Shown in pieces: positions 1-9,852 of a DNA stretch of 64,000 nt; positions within the stretch are counted from its first letter, which is position 1, and each line of letters begins with the position of its first letter. The stretch is from Acidimicrobiia bacterium (GTDB lineage: Bacteria > Actinomycetota > Acidimicrobiia > IMCC26256 > JAOSJL01), in assembly GCA_027494115.1 (NCBI GenBank), contig JAOSJL010000001.1:2555501-2619500 (forward strand), written 5' to 3'. The notes under the pieces are model-generated. The model was not told the origin of the DNA. It was given only the letters and a program-made list of their open reading frames with translations, and did no database searches. The translations under genes were made by a program, and so were the position numbers.

Positions 1-530
1 TCGCGAGCATCGAAGAGAAGTGGGGACCGGTCGAGATCCTCGTGAACAGCGCCGGAATCACCCGCGACAGGCTTCTCGCCCGGATGACCGACGAACAGTG
101 GGACGCCGTCATCTCCACGAACCTCACCGGAGCGTTCCACACGACACGACGGGCCATCCGCCCGATGATGAAGGCACGCTTCGGGCGCATCGTGAACGTC
201 TCGTCGGTCGGTGGACACCTGGGCGGATCCGGCCAGGCCAACTACTCCGCGGCCAAGGCCGGCCTCCTCGGACTCTCGCGCTCGGTGGCGCGGGAACTCG
301 CGAGCCGTGGCATCACTTGTAACGTGGTCGCACCCGGACCCATCGACACCGACATGACAGCCGACATGCCGGCCGAATGGCGCGCAGGCGCCGAATCGGC
401 TGTGCCGGTCGGACGTTTCGGAACTGCCGAAGAAGTCGCCGCCGCGATCACGTATCTCTGTGGCGACGACGCCGGCTATGTGACCGGAGCACTGCTCCCG
501 GTGGACGGTGGGCTCGGCATGGGTCACTGA
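1..530 (+). CDS. fabG: 3-oxoacyl-ACP reductase FabG, 5' end cut by window
   Basis: This is the C-terminal part of an NADPH-dependent 3-oxoacyl-ACP reductase, which makes 3-hydroxyacyl-ACP in type II fatty acid synthesis in the cytoplasm. The frame is already open at base 3, so the real start lies outside the window. Visible are the NSAG motif of the Rossmann fold, the NVSSVGG serine strand, the catalytic Tyr-x3-Lys as YSAAK, the VVAPGPIDTDM loop and a C-terminal VDGGLGMGH. The gene heads a fabG-acpP-fabF-fabI cluster, 55 bases before acpP. Another short-chain dehydrogenase is possible in principle, but the neighbours make FabG much the best reading. Confidence 0.9.
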   Translation, partial: ASIEEKWGPVEILVNSAGITRDRLLARMTDEQWDAVISTNLTGAFHTTRRAIRPMMKARFGRIVNVSSVGGHLGGSGQANYSAAKAGLLGLSRSVARELASRGITCNVVAPGPIDTDMTADMPAEWRAGAESAVPVGRFGTAEEVAAAITYLCGDDAGYVTGALLPVDGGLGMGH

Positions 531-585
531 ACAGCGACCTCCTCGAACACCCAACCCCCAAACAACACAGAGAAGGCGAGAATCC

Positions 586-837
586 ATGGAACGCGATCAA
601 GCACTCGGCGCCATCCGCAACGTGGCGGTGGAGGTCCTCAGCGTCGATCCCGACGACGTGGTCGACGCCGCCCGGTTCAAAGAAGACCTCGACGCCGACA
701 GCCTCGACCTCGTGGAACTCGTGATGGGCCTCGAGGAGCAGTTCGACATCTCGGTTCCCGAAGAGGATCTCGAGGGCGTCGACACGATCGGACAGGCCGT
801 CGATCTCGTCGTCAAGAAGGTCAACGCCCAGGCATGA
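586..837 (+). CDS. acpP: Acyl carrier protein
   Basis: This 83-residue acidic protein carries the growing acyl chain on a phosphopantetheine arm. The attachment serine sits in the DADSLDLVEL motif (about residue 40), and the length and helix pattern match AcpP. The ATG at 586 is preferred because it follows a purine-rich AGAAGGCGAG stretch by five bases; an upstream in-frame ATG at 508 lies inside fabG and would add an atypical N-terminus. Its TGA overlaps the fabF start as ATGA, so translation of the two is probably coupled. Confidence 0.93.
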   Translation: MERDQALGAIRNVAVEVLSVDPDDVVDAARFKEDLDADSLDLVELVMGLEEQFDISVPEEDLEGVDTIGQAVDLVVKKVNAQA

Positions 838-2084
838 CCGCTGCCGTCGACCACCGGGGACGCGCCCGGGTCGTCGTCACCGGCCTCGGCGTGAAGACGC
901 CCGCAGGCTGTGATCTCGACACGTTCTGGTCGACGGTTCTGGACGGCCACTCAACGGCCGCTCATCTCACGCTGCTCGACCCGGACCCGCTTCCGGTTCA
1001 GTTCGGCTGCGAGTCGACCGATTTCGACGTGTCGGGATACCTCGGGCCCAAACAGGCCCGACGCCTCGACCGCGTGACACACCTGGCGTGGGCGGCTGCA
1101 TCGGACGCGTACGAGCACGCGGGGAACCCCGACGGTGATCCTGCGCGCGCCGCAATCGTCGTCGGCAGCGGAGTCGGCGGTCTGCAATCCGTCGAGGAGC
1201 AGATCGCCGTGTACGCCGACAAGGGCGCCTCGAGGGTGAGCCCGTTCCTGGTCCCGATGATGATGATCAATGCCTCCGCCGGCGAGATCGGAATGCAACT
1301 CGGATGGACCGGGCCGACGTTCGTGGTCGCCACCGCGTGTGCAGCGTCGACGAACGCCATCGGGGAGGCCGCCCGACTGATCCGTGACGGAACAGCGGAC
1401 ATGGTCATCGCTGCGGGCACTGAGAGTTGTATGACGCCGACCGCGATTTCCGCCTTTTCCCGCATGGGAGCTCTCAGCACGCGTCACGACGACCCGGCCT
1501 CCGCGTCGCGTCCGTTCGACGCTGGACGCGATGGGTTCGTCATGGGAGAGGGCGCCGCTGCACTGGTACTCGAACGCGCCGACCGAGCCGTTGAACGCGG
1601 CGCCGATGTCCTCGCCGAGGTGGCCGGCTACGGCCGCACCGCCGATGCCCACCACATCACGGCGCCGGCGCCCGGTGGCGCCGGTGCGGTGTCCTGCATG
1701 CGCGCCGCACTCGACGATGCGGGCCTGGAGCCCGGAGCCATCGCCCACATCAACGCCCACGGCACCTCGACCACCTTGAACGACGCCGCCGAGTCGGCGG
1801 CGATCATCACGGTGTTCGGCGACGCTGCTCCCCCCGTGACCTCGACGAAGGGTGTCTTCGGCCACATGATCGGCGCCGGTGGCGCCGCTGAGGCCGTGGC
1901 ATCCATTCTCGCCATGCGAGCAGGAACCGTGCCGCCGACCGCCAACCTCGAGCAGGTCGGTGACGACATCGCCGTCGACATCGTGGCCGGTGAACCGCGG
2001 AACATCGGCCGCGGTGGCGTGCTGTCGAACTCATTCGGATTCGGCGGCCACAACGCCACAATCGTGTTCACGGATCCCACATGA
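834..2084 (+). CDS. fabF: 3-oxoacyl-ACP synthase II (KAS II)
   Basis: This is a 416-residue beta-ketoacyl-ACP synthase II, which condenses malonyl-ACP with acyl-ACP to lengthen fatty acids. The nucleophile is Cys169 in VVATACAASTNAIGEA. The two catalytic histidines are His309 in NAHGTSTTLND and His344 in KGVFGHMIGAGGAAEA, which is the complete Cys-His-His triad with full family length. The start overlaps the acpP stop by four bases. Together with fabG, acpP and fabI it forms a FAS II elongation cluster. No acyltransferase or fabH is visible, so those must be encoded elsewhere or before the window. Confidence 0.95.
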   Translation: MTAAVDHRGRARVVVTGLGVKTPAGCDLDTFWSTVLDGHSTAAHLTLLDPDPLPVQFGCESTDFDVSGYLGPKQARRLDRVTHLAWAAASDAYEHAGNPDGDPARAAIVVGSGVGGLQSVEEQIAVYADKGASRVSPFLVPMMMINASAGEIGMQLGWTGPTFVVATACAASTNAIGEAARLIRDGTADMVIAAGTESCMTPTAISAFSRMGALSTRHDDPASASRPFDAGRDGFVMGEGAAALVLERADRAVERGADVLAEVAGYGRTADAHHITAPAPGGAGAVSCMRAALDDAGLEPGAIAHINAHGTSTTLNDAAESAAIITVFGDAAPPVTSTKGVFGHMIGAGGAAEAVASILAMRAGTVPPTANLEQVGDDIAVDIVAGEPRNIGRGGVLSNSFGFGGHNATIVFTDPT

Positions 2085-2121
2085 GTGGGCTCGCGCGTCG
2101 CCAAAGCGGTTGGAGAAGCCC

Positions 2122-2892
2122 GTGCTCCTGAATGGTAAACGCTTCGTCGTCACCGGCGTCCTCAACGACTCTTCGATCGCGTTCGGCGCGGCGAAGCGCG
2201 CGCAGGAGGAGGGGGCGCAGATCGTGCTCACATCGTTCGGGCGGGCGATGCGACTCACCGAGCGGGCGGCACGTCGACTTCCCGAGCCTCCCGACGTTCT
2301 CGAGCTCGATGTCACCGAACCCACCCACCTCGAGGCTCTCACGAGCGAACTGGAAGGTCGGTGGGGAGGCGTGGACGGGGCGCTGCACGCCGTCGCCTTC
2401 GCACCTGAGACCTGCCTCGGAGGCGGCTTCCTCGACGCGCCGTGGGACGACGTCGCCCTCGCGCTCCAGATCTCGGCGCACTCACTCGCAGGCCTCGCCC
2501 GATCGCTGCGCCCCCTCATGCAGACGGCCGGTGGCTCCATCGTCGGCCTGGATTTCGACAACTCCACCGTCGCCTGGCCTGTCTACGACTGGATGGGGGT
2601 GGCGAAGGCGGCCTTCGAGTCGACGGCGCGGTACCTGGCGCGTGAGCTCGGTCCCGAGGACATCCGCGTGAACCTCGTCGCTGCGGGACCTCTGCGCACG
2701 ATCGCCGCTCGCAGCATCCCGGGCTTCGAGCAGTTCGAGGAGGTGTGGTCCGAGCGCGCCCCGCTCGGCTGGGACGTGCGCGACCCCGACCCTGTGGCGC
2801 GCGCCGTGGTCGCCCTGTTCTCCGACCTCTTCCCCGCCACGACCGGCGAGGTGCTCCACGTCGATGGTGGCTTTCACGCTGTGGGCGCATGA
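2122..2892 (+). CDS. fabI: Enoyl-ACP reductase (InhA/FabI type)
   Basis: This 256-residue NADH-dependent enoyl-ACP reductase carries out the last reduction of the elongation cycle. The N-terminus has the FabI-type open nucleotide loop (FVVTGVLNDSSIAFGAA). The catalytic Tyr-x6-Lys is present as YDWMGVAK, and the protein ends in VDGGFHAVGA. I chose GTG at 2122 because GGAGAAG lies six bases upstream and the protein then begins exactly where InhA/FabI proteins do. A TTG at 2110 is an alternative. Its place right after fabF supports the role. Confidence 0.92.
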   Translation: MLLNGKRFVVTGVLNDSSIAFGAAKRAQEEGAQIVLTSFGRAMRLTERAARRLPEPPDVLELDVTEPTHLEALTSELEGRWGGVDGALHAVAFAPETCLGGGFLDAPWDDVALALQISAHSLAGLARSLRPLMQTAGGSIVGLDFDNSTVAWPVYDWMGVAKAAFESTARYLARELGPEDIRVNLVAAGPLRTIAARSIPGFEQFEEVWSERAPLGWDVRDPDPVARAVVALFSDLFPATTGEVLHVDGGFHAVGA

Positions 2893-2922
2893 AGGAAGGG
2901 GCGAATCGGGCGAGGCCGTAGC

Positions 2923-4536
2923 ATGCCCCGGGTGCAGCGCCGAATGCTCCTCGGACTCCCCGCGTCGGTCGACGACGTCGCCGAGGCGGCCCGGACCAGT
3001 CTCCGCCTCGACGGCGACCCCGACGCTCTTCGTGGCTCGCTGCCGGTCCAGATCGTCGGCGACACGACGCTGAGCGCGAACGTCGCCGACTCGCCAGAAG
3101 GCGGTTCCAGGGTGACCCTCCGGGTCGACACCCCGATGCCGGTCGCCTATTTCCGCTGGCTGTTCGGACCGCTCACGAGGATCCTCATCGGGCGCGCCCT
3201 TCGCCATGCCGGCGAATGCCTGAAGGCGGAACTGGCCGGCGATCCCGCGCCACCTCCTCCCCGGCGCAGCCCGATCACCCCGCCGGTCGTATTCTCAAGG
3301 GAGCAGGCAGTCCTCCTGAGCGCCGTGGCGTTCGCCGCGCTGCTCGCCAGCTTCGGTGGAGGACTGTTCGGCCAGAACGCCGCTTTCATCCAGGACGCCT
3401 TCGACGTCAGCGACAGCGCGTTGACGGTGTCGCTCGCCGTCACCCGCGTCGGCGTGTTCGTGGCCATCGTCGCGGCCGCGATCGCGGACCGCCGCGGCCG
3501 GCGACGCATCCTGTTGTGGTCGCTCGCCGGCATCGGTGTCGCCAACGCCATCGGAGCCGCGTCTCCCAACCTCGAGATCTTCACGGCCTCGCAAGTCGTC
3601 GCCCGGGGGCTCGTGAATGCCGCTCTGGCAGTTGCGGTCATCGCCGTCGTCGAAGAGGCACCAGAGGGAGCGCGAGCGTTCTCCGTCGCGATGCTGAGTC
3701 TCGCGGGTGGTGCCGGTTTCGCCGTGGCGGTTCTCCTCCTCCCGCTCGGCGATCTCGGCCCCGAAGCGTGGCGGGTCGCGTTCGCCTTGAGTGCGCTCAC
3801 GTTGCTGTTCATTCCGGGGTTGTCGCGGGTGATCACCGAGACGAGGCGCTACCGGAACCTGGATCTCCCCCGTTCGGAACGAGGTCAGGCGAGCGAGGTG
3901 ACATCGGGGCGCTTCGGGCGGCGCATCGTGATCCTCGCCGCGTTCACCTTCCTCACGTCCATCCTCGCGGCGCCCTCCTCCCAACTCATGAACGTCTATC
4001 TCGAGGACGACCGGGGCTTCTCCGGCTCGGCGATCACGGTATTCCGCGCCATCACCCAGGGGCTCCCGGCACTCGTCGGCGTCCTCATCGGGGCGCGACT
4101 CGCCGAGACCCGCGGGCGCAAGCCTCTCCTGAGCGTCGGTCTGGCGGCCGCGACACTGCTCACGATCGCGTTCTACCTGTCGGACGGCGCCGCGCTGTGG
4201 GTCACCTCGGCGGTCGGCATCGTGATCGTGGGCACCTACGGACCGGCGCAGGGTGCGTTCTCGACTGAGCTCTTCCCCACGGAGGTGCGGGGAACGTCCT
4301 CGGCCATGCTTCTCGTCTGCGGAGTCAGCGGTTCGATCGTCGGTCTCGTCGCAGCCGGGTTGCTCTCGGATCCCCTCGGCGGGATCGGGCGTGCGGTCGC
4401 CGTGCTCGGCGTCGCCCCGCTCGTGGCGGCGATCGTGCTCGTGCCGTTTCTTCCCGAGGCAGCGCATCGGGGCCTCGACGACCTCAGCCCTTCGCGCCAC
4501 CCGGGAAATCCGCCGGGGAATCCGCCGACGTCGTAG
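2923..4536 (+). CDS. MFS transporter with N-terminal SRPBCC-like domain
   Basis: This 537-residue protein has two parts. Residues about 1-105 are soluble, with a beta-rich pattern and a closing amphipathic helix (FGPLTRILIGRALRHAG), as in START/SRPBCC ligand-binding domains. After a proline-rich hinge (PAPPPPRRSP), about 12 hydrophobic segments follow with MFS signatures such as AIADRRGRRRIL after TM2 and FPTEVRGTSSAM in the second half, so it sits in the inner membrane. Substrate is unknown. The last 53 bases overlap the convergent GH15 gene. The fold of the first domain is inferred from pattern, while the MFS call is firm. Confidence 0.8.
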   Translation: MPRVQRRMLLGLPASVDDVAEAARTSLRLDGDPDALRGSLPVQIVGDTTLSANVADSPEGGSRVTLRVDTPMPVAYFRWLFGPLTRILIGRALRHAGECLKAELAGDPAPPPPRRSPITPPVVFSREQAVLLSAVAFAALLASFGGGLFGQNAAFIQDAFDVSDSALTVSLAVTRVGVFVAIVAAAIADRRGRRRILLWSLAGIGVANAIGAASPNLEIFTASQVVARGLVNAALAVAVIAVVEEAPEGARAFSVAMLSLAGGAGFAVAVLLLPLGDLGPEAWRVAFALSALTLLFIPGLSRVITETRRYRNLDLPRSERGQASEVTSGRFGRRIVILAAFTFLTSILAAPSSQLMNVYLEDDRGFSGSAITVFRAITQGLPALVGVLIGARLAETRGRKPLLSVGLAAATLLTIAFYLSDGAALWVTSAVGIVIVGTYGPAQGAFSTELFPTEVRGTSSAMLLVCGVSGSIVGLVAAGLLSDPLGGIGRAVAVLGVAPLVAAIVLVPFLPEAAHRGLDDLSPSRHPGNPPGNPPTS

Positions 4537-6356
4537 GACGGTGCGAATGGGCTGACGGGTCGGCACGGTGCTCGGCGGGGCCTCCGCCTCCTGAGAGATT
4601 CCGGGCGGCGTTCACGAACGAGATGTGGGTGAACGCCTGAGGGAAGTTGCCGATGAGGCGCTTCGCCTTCGGGTCGTACTCCTCCGAATACAACCCCACG
4701 TCGTTCTTCAGGCCACGGAGTCTCTCGAACAACGCCCTGGCGTCGTCCTGACGGCCTGCGAGCATCAGGTTGTCGGCCAGCCAGAAAGAGCACGGAAGGA
4801 AGGCGCCCTCACCGGGAGGGAGACCGTCGGTCGACTCCTGCGAGCGGTAGCGCAACACGAAACCGTCCTGGACCAGTTCACGCTCGATGGCATCGATCGT
4901 CCCGAGCATCCGCGGGTCGTCGGCGGGCAGAAAACCCACGAGCGGGATCATGAGAAGGCTCGCATCGAGTTCGGTGGTCTCGTAGTGCTGGGTGAAGCTG
5001 TTCTTGTCGGCATTGAAGCCCTTGTCGAGTACCTCGGCGCGCGCCGCGTCGCGACCCGCGCGCCACTTCTCGACCGGCCCCGAGAAGCCGTATCGCTCGG
5101 AGGCCTTCACCGCGCGGTCGAAGGCGACCCATGCCATGACCTTCGAGTGGGTGAAGTGACGCCGGGGGCCCCGCACCTCCCAGATCCCGTCGTCGGGATC
5201 CTCCCAACAGTCCTCCAGCCATTCGAGTATCCCGCGCTCGAGATCGTCCGCCCACCGGTCGGGCGGCAAACCGACGCGGCGGGCCTGATGCGTCGCGTCG
5301 ATCACCTCGCCCAACACGTCGAGCTGGAACTGGTCGGAGGCGGCATTCCCGATCCGGACCGGTTTCGCTCCTTCGTAGCCCGGGAGCCAGTCGATTTCGG
5401 ATTCGATCAGGCGCCTCTCACCGTCGACGGCGTACATGATCTGGAGGTCGTGGGGGTCGCCCGCGATCGCCCGCAACAACCAGTCGCGCCATTCGCTCGC
5501 CTCCGCGCGGTAGCCCGCGTACATCAGTGAGTAGAGCGTGAACGTGGCATCGCGCAGCCAACAGAACCGGTAGTCCCAGTTCCGCACCCCCGAGCTGTTC
5601 GGGGAGCGAGGTGGTCACCGCGGCGACGATCCCGCCCGTGGGCGAGTAGGTCATGGCCTTCAAGGTGATGAGGCTGCGCTGAACGTCGTCGGCCCAGTCG
5701 CCCTCATAGGAGGAGGCGGCACTCCACAACTCCCAGAGCTCCTGGGTGGAAGCCAGCACCGCGTCGGCTGCGAGGCCCACGGGAGGTGGAGGCTCATGCG
5801 AGGCCTGCCACACGAGACCGAAATCCGACGCCTCACCGGCCGGCAGTGTGAACTCCGCCACGGTGGCACGGTTCTCGCCGTGGGTCTCGATCCCCGACTG
5901 GAGGTAGAGAGCATGAGGCCCCGCCACGACGCTGAGCTGACCGTCGAGGTCCCGGACCCACGGCATGGTCTCGCCGTAGCCGAATCTCGCGATCAGCTCC
6001 ATACGCATCGGGACGGACCCCGAGAGACCCTCCACTCGACGAACGATGTCGAGACGCCCGAGTTCGCGAAACGGCATGCAGTCGACGACACGCACCGCGC
6101 CGTCGTCGGTGTGGAAATCCGTCTCGAGCACGAGCGTGCCCGGGCGGTAGCGCCGTTCGACCTTGCGGACACCGCCCTTCGGAGCGAGAAGCCAGCGTCC
6201 GTGCTCCGGACCCCCGAGAAGAGCGGCGAAGCAGGCGTCGGAGTCGAAGCGTGGCGCGCAGAGCCAGTCGATCGAACCGTCCCGCCCCACCAGTGCGGCG
6301 GTCTTGGTGTCCCCGATGAGCGCGTAGTCCTCGATGGGCAACGGCATGACCGCCAT
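4484..6356 (-). CDS. GH15 glucoamylase/trehalase-like glycosidase, frameshifted
   Basis: This is an inverting glycoside hydrolase of family 15, about 620 residues, which releases glucose from alpha-glucans or trehalose. The N-terminal part (6356 to about 5592) starts MAVMPLPIEDYALIGDTKT and contains the family's GRDGSIDWLCAPRFDS. The C-terminal part (from about 5587) has NWDYRFCWLRDATFTL, the general-acid region DDGIWEVRG and the final SEEYDPKAKRLIGNFPQAFTH. The two halves lie in different frames, and one extra base in the C5 run at 5587-5591 joins them as LPEQLGGVRNWDY. ATG 6347 is an alternative start. It diverges from zwf, which would fit use of the released glucose. Glucoamylase versus trehalase cannot be decided here. 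Confidence 0.85.
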
Positions 6357-6428
6357 TGTGCCCGCCGCGCATCCTCGTTTCGGTGACCGTCTAGCGTGGC
6401 GGCAGCCGGCTACAGCCCGGAGGACGAC

Positions 6429-7865
6429 ATGCCCGCACGACCCACTCTCGCGATACTCGGCGCATCCGGCGATCTGACAGCGCGCCTGCTGCTCCCCGCG
6501 CTGTTTCGCAACGAGAACCGCGAGGAGCTCGAGACGCTGCGCATCGTCGGCTACGCGCTCGAGGACTGGGACGCTGAGACCTTCCGTGCCCACGTCCGCC
6601 AGTCGCTCGACGAATTCGCCCCACCGGTGTCCCAGGACGCGTGGCGCCGCTTCTCCGAACGTCTCGACTACCGCAGCGGCGACATGACGGGTCCGAAGTT
6701 GGCGGTACTCGAGGAAGTCATCGACGGACCGGCCTCGTTCTACCTGGCACTGCCCCCCGGAGTGTTCGCCGAGGCGGCCCAGGGCCTGGGTGATGCGGGA
6801 CTCCAGGACGAATCGAAGGGGCCGCGCCGCCTCGTGATCGAGAAGCCGTTCGGCACCGATCTCGCCTCCTCGCGCGCACTCGAGGCCGACGTGAGCCGCG
6901 ACTGGCGAGAAGACCAGATCTTCCGTATCGACCACTTCCTCGGCAAGGAGACCACACAGAACATCCTCGTATTCCGTTTCGCGAACCGGTTCTTGGAGCC
7001 CGTTCTCAATTCGCAACACGTGCGCCAGGTGCAAATCACGGCGTCGGAAACGCTCGGGCTCGAGGGTCGCTACAAGTACTACGACAAGAGCGGCGCGATG
7101 CGCGACATGCTCCAGAACCACCTCATGCAACTGTTCACCATCACGGCGATGGAACCGCCGCCGCTGTGGGACGAGCGGGTGCTGCGCGACCACAAGGTGG
7201 AGGTCCTCAAGTCGGTCAAGCCCTTCGAGCCCGCACATCTCGAGCACCGTGCCGCACGCGGGCAGTACGCCGCCGGTCGAAGCGGCGGCGAAACCGTGCC
7301 GGGTTACCTCGAGGAGCCCGACATCCCCGCGGATTCGATCACCGAGACCTACGCGGCGATTCGTCTCGAGCTCGACACGTGGCGCTGGAAGGGTGTCCCC
7401 TTCTACATGCGCTCGGGAAAACGTCTCTCCGGCGACATCACCGAGATCGCCATCGAATTCAAGCGACCGCCGAGCCAGTTGTTCCGTGAGACCCGACTGG
7501 CCCAGTGCGAACCGAACTGGCTGGTGTTCCGCGTGAAGCCGGACGAGACGATCGAGCTCGTCGCGCACGCCAAGAAGCCGGGCCTCGGCATGGAATCCCA
7601 CCCCGTCTCGCTACGGACCGACTATGCCGCCGACCGCAGTGCCGAGTACGCCGCCTACGACCAACTCCTTCTCGACGTGATCGAAGGGGACCACACGCCG
7701 TTCCTGCGCTACGACGAGGTCGAGGCCGCCTGGGAGGTGGTGCAGCCGCTTCTCGACGCCTGGGAGTCGGGCACCCCGGAGCCATACGAAGCGGGAAGCG
7801 ACGGGCCCGCGAGCGCCGACCGGCTCCTCGAGCACGGCGACCGGTGGCGGCCCCTCATACCGTGA
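6429..7865 (+). CDS. zwf: Glucose-6-phosphate 1-dehydrogenase
   Basis: This 478-residue enzyme oxidises glucose 6-phosphate with NADP in the cytoplasm and opens the oxidative pentose phosphate pathway. The nucleotide-binding GASGDLTARLLLPAL is at the N-terminus. The active-site motif RIDHFLGKE is at about residues 166-174 (RIDHYLGKE in most homologues), with VIEKPFGTDL just before it. ATG 6429 is chosen because GGAGGAC lies directly upstream; an earlier in-frame start at 6396 has no such site. The stop overlaps the GTG of the next gene. No 6-phosphogluconate enzymes adjoin it. Confidence 0.94.
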   Translation: MPARPTLAILGASGDLTARLLLPALFRNENREELETLRIVGYALEDWDAETFRAHVRQSLDEFAPPVSQDAWRRFSERLDYRSGDMTGPKLAVLEEVIDGPASFYLALPPGVFAEAAQGLGDAGLQDESKGPRRLVIEKPFGTDLASSRALEADVSRDWREDQIFRIDHFLGKETTQNILVFRFANRFLEPVLNSQHVRQVQITASETLGLEGRYKYYDKSGAMRDMLQNHLMQLFTITAMEPPPLWDERVLRDHKVEVLKSVKPFEPAHLEHRAARGQYAAGRSGGETVPGYLEEPDIPADSITETYAAIRLELDTWRWKGVPFYMRSGKRLSGDITEIAIEFKRPPSQLFRETRLAQCEPNWLVFRVKPDETIELVAHAKKPGLGMESHPVSLRTDYAADRSAEYAAYDQLLLDVIEGDHTPFLRYDEVEAAWEVVQPLLDAWESGTPEPYEAGSDGPASADRLLEHGDRWRPLIP

Positions 7866-8698
7866 CGGACCCCGACGTGACGGATCCCGACCGGGTGGTC
7901 CTCCCCGGGTTTCGGTGCACCGCAGAGACCTTTCACGGAACGACCCGCACCGTCTATCGGAAGGGCACCGGCCCGGCCGTGGTGATCCTCCACGAGATTC
8001 CCGGCATCACACCCGAGGTGGCCGCGTTCGGAGAAAGGGTCGCTGCCGAGGGCTTCACGGCCGTTCTCCCGTCCCTGTTCGGCGAACCGGGTCGCCCGCT
8101 CGGGATCACCTACGCGGCGAGGACGTACCTCTCCCTGTGCGTGTCACGGGAGTTCACGATGCTCGCCACGGGCCGTTCCAGCCCGGTGACGACGTGGATC
8201 CGGGCCCTGGTACGCGCCGCACACGATGAATGCGGAGGGCCGGGAGTCGGTGTCGTCGGAATGTGTGCCACCGGTGGCTTCGCTCTCGCTGTCGCCGTCG
8301 AGCCCTCTGTGCTGGCGCCCGTGATGAGCCAACCGGCGAGCCCGATACCGATCGGTCGGACACGGCGTCGCGGTCTCGACACCGACGATGCAGATCTCGC
8401 CCGGATTCGCGAGCGCGTGGCCGACGACGGGCTTTGCGTCATGGGGCTCCGGTTCACCGGCGATCCTCTCGTCCCGGCCGAACGTTTCGACCGGCTCCGC
8501 GAGGAGTTCGGCGACGGATTCATCGCCGTGGAGATCGACTCCTCTCGGGGAAACGCGCACGACATCAAGCGGATTGCGCACTCGGTGCTCACGAACGATC
8601 TGGTCGACGAACCGGGCCATCCCACACGAGACGCTCTCGACGAGGTTCTTCAGCTGTTCCGGAACCGTCTCCTCGATGACGGTGAGCCTGCCGGTTAG
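7862..8698 (+). CDS. Dienelactone hydrolase family protein
   Basis: This 278-residue alpha/beta hydrolase belongs to the dienelactone hydrolase family, whose members open lactone or ester bonds with a Cys-Asp-His triad. Visible are VVILHEIPGITPEV at the oxyanion side, the nucleophile elbow GMCATGGFALA with cysteine in place of serine, Asp in FTGDPLVPAERF and His in SRGNAHDIKR. The GTG start at 7862 overlaps the zwf TGA, so the two are probably co-translated. The physiological substrate is unknown, and there are no aromatic-degradation genes beside it. Confidence 0.82.
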   Translation: MTDPDVTDPDRVVLPGFRCTAETFHGTTRTVYRKGTGPAVVILHEIPGITPEVAAFGERVAAEGFTAVLPSLFGEPGRPLGITYAARTYLSLCVSREFTMLATGRSSPVTTWIRALVRAAHDECGGPGVGVVGMCATGGFALAVAVEPSVLAPVMSQPASPIPIGRTRRRGLDTDDADLARIRERVADDGLCVMGLRFTGDPLVPAERFDRLREEFGDGFIAVEIDSSRGNAHDIKRIAHSVLTNDLVDEPGHPTRDALDEVLQLFRNRLLDDGEPAG

Positions 8699-8707
8699 CC
8701 TGCCTCC

Positions 8708-9777
8708 ATGGCCCTAGATGAAGTCCGTATCGCCCTCTTCCTCGACTATGAGAACCTCGCGCTCGGCGCGCGCGACCAACTCAACGGGGCGGCGTTCGAC
8801 CTCGGACCCGTCGCCGACGCTCTCGCCGAACGTGGTCGGGTCGTCGTGCGCCGCGCCTACGGCGAGTGGAACTCGTTCGAGTCCGACAGCCGGATGCTCA
8901 CCCGTCACCATGTCGAACTGATCGAAATCCCCCAACGTATGGGGATCACACGCAAGAACGCTGCCGACATCAAGATGGCCGTCGACGCCCTCGAGCTCTC
9001 CTTCGAGCGCGACTACATCTCGACCTTCGTCATCGGCACCGGCGACTCCGACTTCACACCACTCGTGCACAAGCTGCGCGAGCGCGACAAGCGGGTCATC
9101 GGTCTGGGAGTGGGCGGATCCACGTCCGCGCTACTTCCCCCGCGTGCGACGAGTTTCTCTTCTACGACCGGCTCGAAGGCGTGGAGCCCGAGCAACGCAG
9201 CAAAGCTGGACGCACCCGGCGTCGGTCGAAGGAGGAAGCCGGCGACGGCGAGGACGCCGACGCCCAGGCACGGCCGCGAGGCGACCGGCCCGAAGACGCC
9301 GAGCGGCTGGTGACGCGCACGCTGTCGGGCCTCCAGCGCAGCACCAGCGGGGCCGTGCAGGCGTCGATGCTCAAGCGGGCGATCCTGCGCAAGGACCCGA
9401 CCTTCTCCGAGTCCGACTACGGCTTCCGCAGCTTCGGCGAGCTCCTGGCCAACCTCGAGGACCGCAAGGTCGTCGAGCTCTCGCCGGGCACCGCCGCGGG
9501 CGACCCCGAGGTCGGGTTTCCCGACAGTGCGGGAGGCGAGGAGGAAGAGGCCTTCGATCTCCTCCGCAAGGTCGTCGGCAGCGTCGAGAAACGCTCCGGC
9601 CCGCCCGCCCTCTCGGGCCTCAAGGACAGGATGCGCAACCGTGACGCCGACTTCTCCGAGAAGCGTTTCGGCTACAGCGGCTTCCTCCAGTTCGCCAAGG
9701 CCGCGCGTACCCGCGGTGTGATCGAGATGGACTGGGACGACGAAGCCGGCGACTACCTGGTTCGTCTCGCTGACTAG
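8708..9777 (+). CDS. NYN-domain nuclease-like protein with two OST-HTH/LOTUS domains, frameshifted
   Basis: The N-terminal 140 or so residues are a NYN (LabA/DUF88, PIN-like) domain with acidic metal-site residues in ALFLDYENLAL, NAADIKMAVDA and VIGTGDSDFTPLV. After a charged linker come two OST-HTH/LOTUS-type modules, each with the family's DPTFSESDYGFRSFGELL-like signature (about 9310-9470 and 9545-9770). NYN plus LOTUS proteins are thought to act on RNA. The frame breaks at the C5 run 9137-9141; one more C gives LLPPACDEFLFYDRLEG and joins both parts. It is ten bases after the hydrolase gene and ends at strong hairpins. Confidence 0.82.
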
Positions 9778-9784
9778 CCGCTCT

Positions 9785-9801
9785 TGGCGCCTGCGGCGCC
9801 A
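9785..9801. terminator. Short GC hairpin after the NYN gene
   Basis: TGGCGCC and GGCGCCA form a perfect 7-bp stem around a TGC loop just after the NYN stop. No T-tract follows, which is common in high-GC actinobacteria. It probably acts with the larger hairpin next to it. Confidence 0.5.
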
Positions 9802-9809
9802 GCCCACCT

Positions 9810-9852
9810 AGTGCGTCCCTGAGGTTCGCATAGCGAACCTCAGGGACGCACT
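9810..9852. terminator. Perfect 20-bp inverted repeat, likely bidirectional terminator
   Basis: AGTGCGTCCCTGAGGTTCGC at 9810-9829 is followed by the 3-base loop ATA and its exact reverse complement at 9833-9852. The hairpin lies between the convergent NYN and HIT-like genes and runs into the last codon of the latter, so it would end transcription from both sides. A perfect 20-bp stem is longer than usual for this window. A mobile-repeat origin is an alternative. Confidence 0.7.
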
